From: JAJFJD01 sp965228695
Lineage (GTDB): Bacteria; Pseudomonadota; Alphaproteobacteria; UBA8366
Direction of reading: 5' to 3'
DNA: 64,000 nt
NCBI GenBank assembly: GCA_965228695.1
Contig: CBDDIB010000002.1
Span: 3,720,001-3,784,000 of the forward strand
Under the pieces are notes generated by a model. The model was given only the letters and a program-made list of their open reading frames with translations. It did no database searches and was not told the origin of the DNA. Both the position numbers and the translations under genes were made by a program. Shown here one piece after another: positions 62,107 to 64,000 of the stretch; position 1 is the first letter of the stretch, and each line of letters starts with the position of its first letter.

Positions 62107-64000
62107 TTATTCCGCGCCGGCCGGCTCTTCAATCGGTTCGGGTGATTTTGCCGGCGGCCGCGCCGCCGGATTTTCGGCAATGATCGGCCGTGCGGATCGT
62201 GCCGGCGCCGCGCGCGGGCGCGATTTCCGTTTGACGGTCCGGCGCTTTTCCGGGGACCGCGGGATCGCCTTCAGACAATCGTTTGCCGAGGATTTCCGGA
62301 CGACGCCTTCGAACCACCGGCGCAAGGGCGACAATCCGCCCCCGAGCGTGAGCCGCCGGTTTCCGGCGACCGGATCCGTGCTGAGCGTGGGTTCCGCCAA
62401 GCGGCCCCCGATCGATACCGGCGTGGGTACGAGCAAATCCTGCCCGCGGGATGCCGGGACAAACCGCAAAGCGTATCGGCCTTCCTGAAAATCGATAGTG
62501 CCCGCGCCGCGGACATGGGCCGAGTCGCTATGGATTTCCGTTCCGACGCTCTGGGCCAATCCATCCTGCAGGACGATCCGGCTGGCGGCGCATCGGATTT
62601 TGGCATCACTCCCCTCGCGGGCGACCAGCATGCCGGCCAGCATCGAGGGGCCACCCGAGGCGAAATTGAAGTGGCCGTCCGCCGGGTCGGCAATCCGCAG
62701 TCGCCCGCGACCCATCGCGAGCAAAGCTTCGCCCTGAACATTGGCGACCCATTCGGACGCGGTAGCGCCGGTCGACGAGAGTTGTGCCGACACGGCGATA
62801 AGCCCATCGAATGTCTCGATACTGGGCAATTGCTGCAACAGCGGCCCGGCATTGAACCCCGGCGCCTTCAAGGACGCTGAAATCACCGGGACAGGCGCCC
62901 GCAGGTCCAACGCGAAGGTGCCGGATAGCGCATTGTCGGCGAGCCGTGCGGCAACGCGGTCGGATGACAGCACCTTGTCCTTCAGCCGAACGGTGGAAAC
63001 CACGTTGTGGAGGGTACCCGGCCCCATCGACAGCGTATCGACGGTCAACCCGATGCGCCCGCTGACGGAGGAGAGCGCCCCCGGCGACAAGCCAAGAACC
63101 GCCAGATCGGAAAATACACCGCCGCGAAGGGAATTCCAGAGGGAGGCGGCGTCAATCCGGGGCGCCGTGATTTCGGCGTCGAATGTCGTTGCCTCACCGC
63201 TCAGGTCGATCGTGACGGTGCCGACCGCTTCATCATTCCCCGCGGCGATCCGAAGATTCGAGACCATCACCCGGTCGCCCCTGTAGGCGAGATCCCCCTG
63301 CAGCGTGTGCACGGCTGCATTGCCGTCCGGTGCCGCGGATACGGCGGATACTTTGGCAATGATCCCGGCCCCCCGGGGCGACTGTTCGGCATGGCCATTG
63401 ACGGTCACGCGGAGAGCGCCGGCCGCGCCGGTCACGTCCAGGGGATATGCGGTTTCGTTGGCCCCGACGCCGGCCTCGGCGGGCCCTGCGCTGCCGTCGA
63501 GCGTCACGGCCACGCCGTTCCACCGCCCGTCCAACTGTATCGAGATCGGCCCGGATGCGCCATCGCCCGATGACCGGGCGCTTGAAATCGCCAGAACCTC
63601 GACATCGCCGGTCTTGCCGTCCCGGACGGTCACGCGGCCGCCATCGATCTCTACGCTGCCGATCATCAAGCGGGCCAATAGAGCGCGCCTGTCGCCGCCG
63701 CCGTCCGCCCCAGCCGACGCGGCGGTCATCGGGTCACCGGCGAGCACCCAGTTGACCTTTCCGTGCGGATCGGTTTCCAGCCAGACATTCGCTTGGGATA
63801 GCCGCAGCCGGTCGAACTGCAATTGTCCGCGCAGCAGCGCTGCGAGATCGATCCGGGCCGTGACCCGGTCCACCTGGGCCATTTCCGCCCGGCTGCCCCA
63901 CGGCGCATTGCCGATCCGCAGACCCTGAATCACAAAGCCGGGTTCATACCCGTATACAAGGGAAATCGGACCGTCGATCGCAACGTCGCGGCCGGTTGCG
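62107..64000 (-). CDS. AsmA family protein, 5' part outside the window
   Basis: The frame is open to the window end, so the start and the N-terminal membrane anchor lie beyond 64000. The visible 630 residues begin ATGRDVAIDGPISLVYGYEP and contain LRIGNAPWGSRAEMAQVDRV and LRLSQANVWLETDPHGKVNW, the AsmA/Tim44-like lipid-transport signature of the repeating-beta-groove bridge proteins. The C-terminal 60 residues are Pro/Arg/Ala-rich and disordered-looking. Such proteins help carry phospholipids to the outer membrane. Confidence 0.88.
   Translation of the reverse strand, partial: ATGRDVAIDGPISLVYGYEPGFVIQGLRIGNAPWGSRAEMAQVDRVTARIDLAALLRGQLQFDRLRLSQANVWLETDPHGKVNWVLAGDPMTAASAGADGGGDRRALLARLMIGSVEIDGGRVTVRDGKTGDVEVLAISSARSSGDGASGPISIQLDGRWNGVAVTLDGSAGPAEAGVGANETAYPLDVTGAAGALRVTVNGHAEQSPRGAGIIAKVSAVSAAPDGNAAVHTLQGDLAYRGDRVMVSNLRIAAGNDEAVGTVTIDLSGEATTFDAEITAPRIDAASLWNSLRGGVFSDLAVLGLSPGALSSVSGRIGLTVDTLSMGPGTLHNVVSTVRLKDKVLSSDRVAARLADNALSGTFALDLRAPVPVISASLKAPGFNAGPLLQQLPSIETFDGLIAVSAQLSSTGATASEWVANVQGEALLAMGRGRLRIADPADGHFNFASGGPSMLAGMLVAREGSDAKIRCAASRIVLQDGLAQSVGTEIHSDSAHVRGAGTIDFQEGRYALRFVPASRGQDLLVPTPVSIGGRLAEPTLSTDPVAGNRRLTLGGGLSPLRRWFEGVVRKSSANDCLKAIPRSPEKRRTVKRKSRPRAAPARSARPIIAENPAARPPAKSPEPIEEPAGAE

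Overview
The window is a GC-rich alphaproteobacterial chromosome segment, most likely from the Rhodospirillales or a neighbouring order. The main reason is gene order. Read on the minus strand from high to low coordinates it runs tRNA-Leu, tig, clpP, clpX, lon, hupB, tRNA-Val, tRNA-Asp, then (after an interruption) nuoABCDEFGHIJKLMN, birA, coaX, rnj, mce and a DUF1467 gene. This backbone is typical of Alphaproteobacteria. No phage, IS element, CRISPR array or rRNA gene is visible.

Layout. 1-3.2 kb: the end of a WYL regulator, a TPP-dependent acetolactate-synthase-like enzyme and a divergent TauD/TfdA dioxygenase. 3.2-21.4 kb: a long minus-strand block with all fourteen complex I genes followed by birA-coaX-rnj-mce-DUF1467. 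21.8-27.0 kb: a GFA-family gene and an operon tctC-sulfatase-tctB-tctA; this segment lies between tRNA-Asp and nuoA. 27.3-35.3 kb: three tRNAs, HU, Lon, ClpX, ClpP and trigger factor. 35.4-39.5 kb: malonyl-CoA decarboxylase, NAD(P)HX repair enzyme and a DUF599 membrane protein. 39.7-43.0 kb: a secreted nuclease-like protein and the queuosine genes queA-queF-queG. 43.0-46.7 kb: a secreted unknown, then an lpxD-acp-fabF set probably making a special lipid A acyl chain. 46.8-54.5 kb: accessory metabolism (CoA transferase, DUF3830, PrpD-family, MFS carrier, split UxaA-type lyase). 54.6-61.0 kb: a TetR-YciI operon with a striking operator, a 1-Cys peroxiredoxin, and a divergent tcuA-prpD-prpF operon for tricarboxylate oxidation. 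61.4-64.0 kb: a methyltransferase and an AsmA-family protein cut by the window end.

How it fits together. The backbone covers respiration, proteostasis and RNA turnover. The accessory parts share one theme: import and breakdown of small carboxylic acids (TctABC, TcuA, two MmgE/PrpD proteins, PrpF, UxaA-type lyase, DUF3830, CaiB/BaiF). The features most worth a second look are the perfect 25-bp inverted repeat covering the tetR promoter, the TcuA-PrpD-PrpF operon without TcuB, the sulfatase embedded in a tricarboxylate transporter operon, the histone-H1-like tail on trigger factor, and the lpxD-acp-fabF set. All functional calls come from reading motifs by eye; no database search was run.
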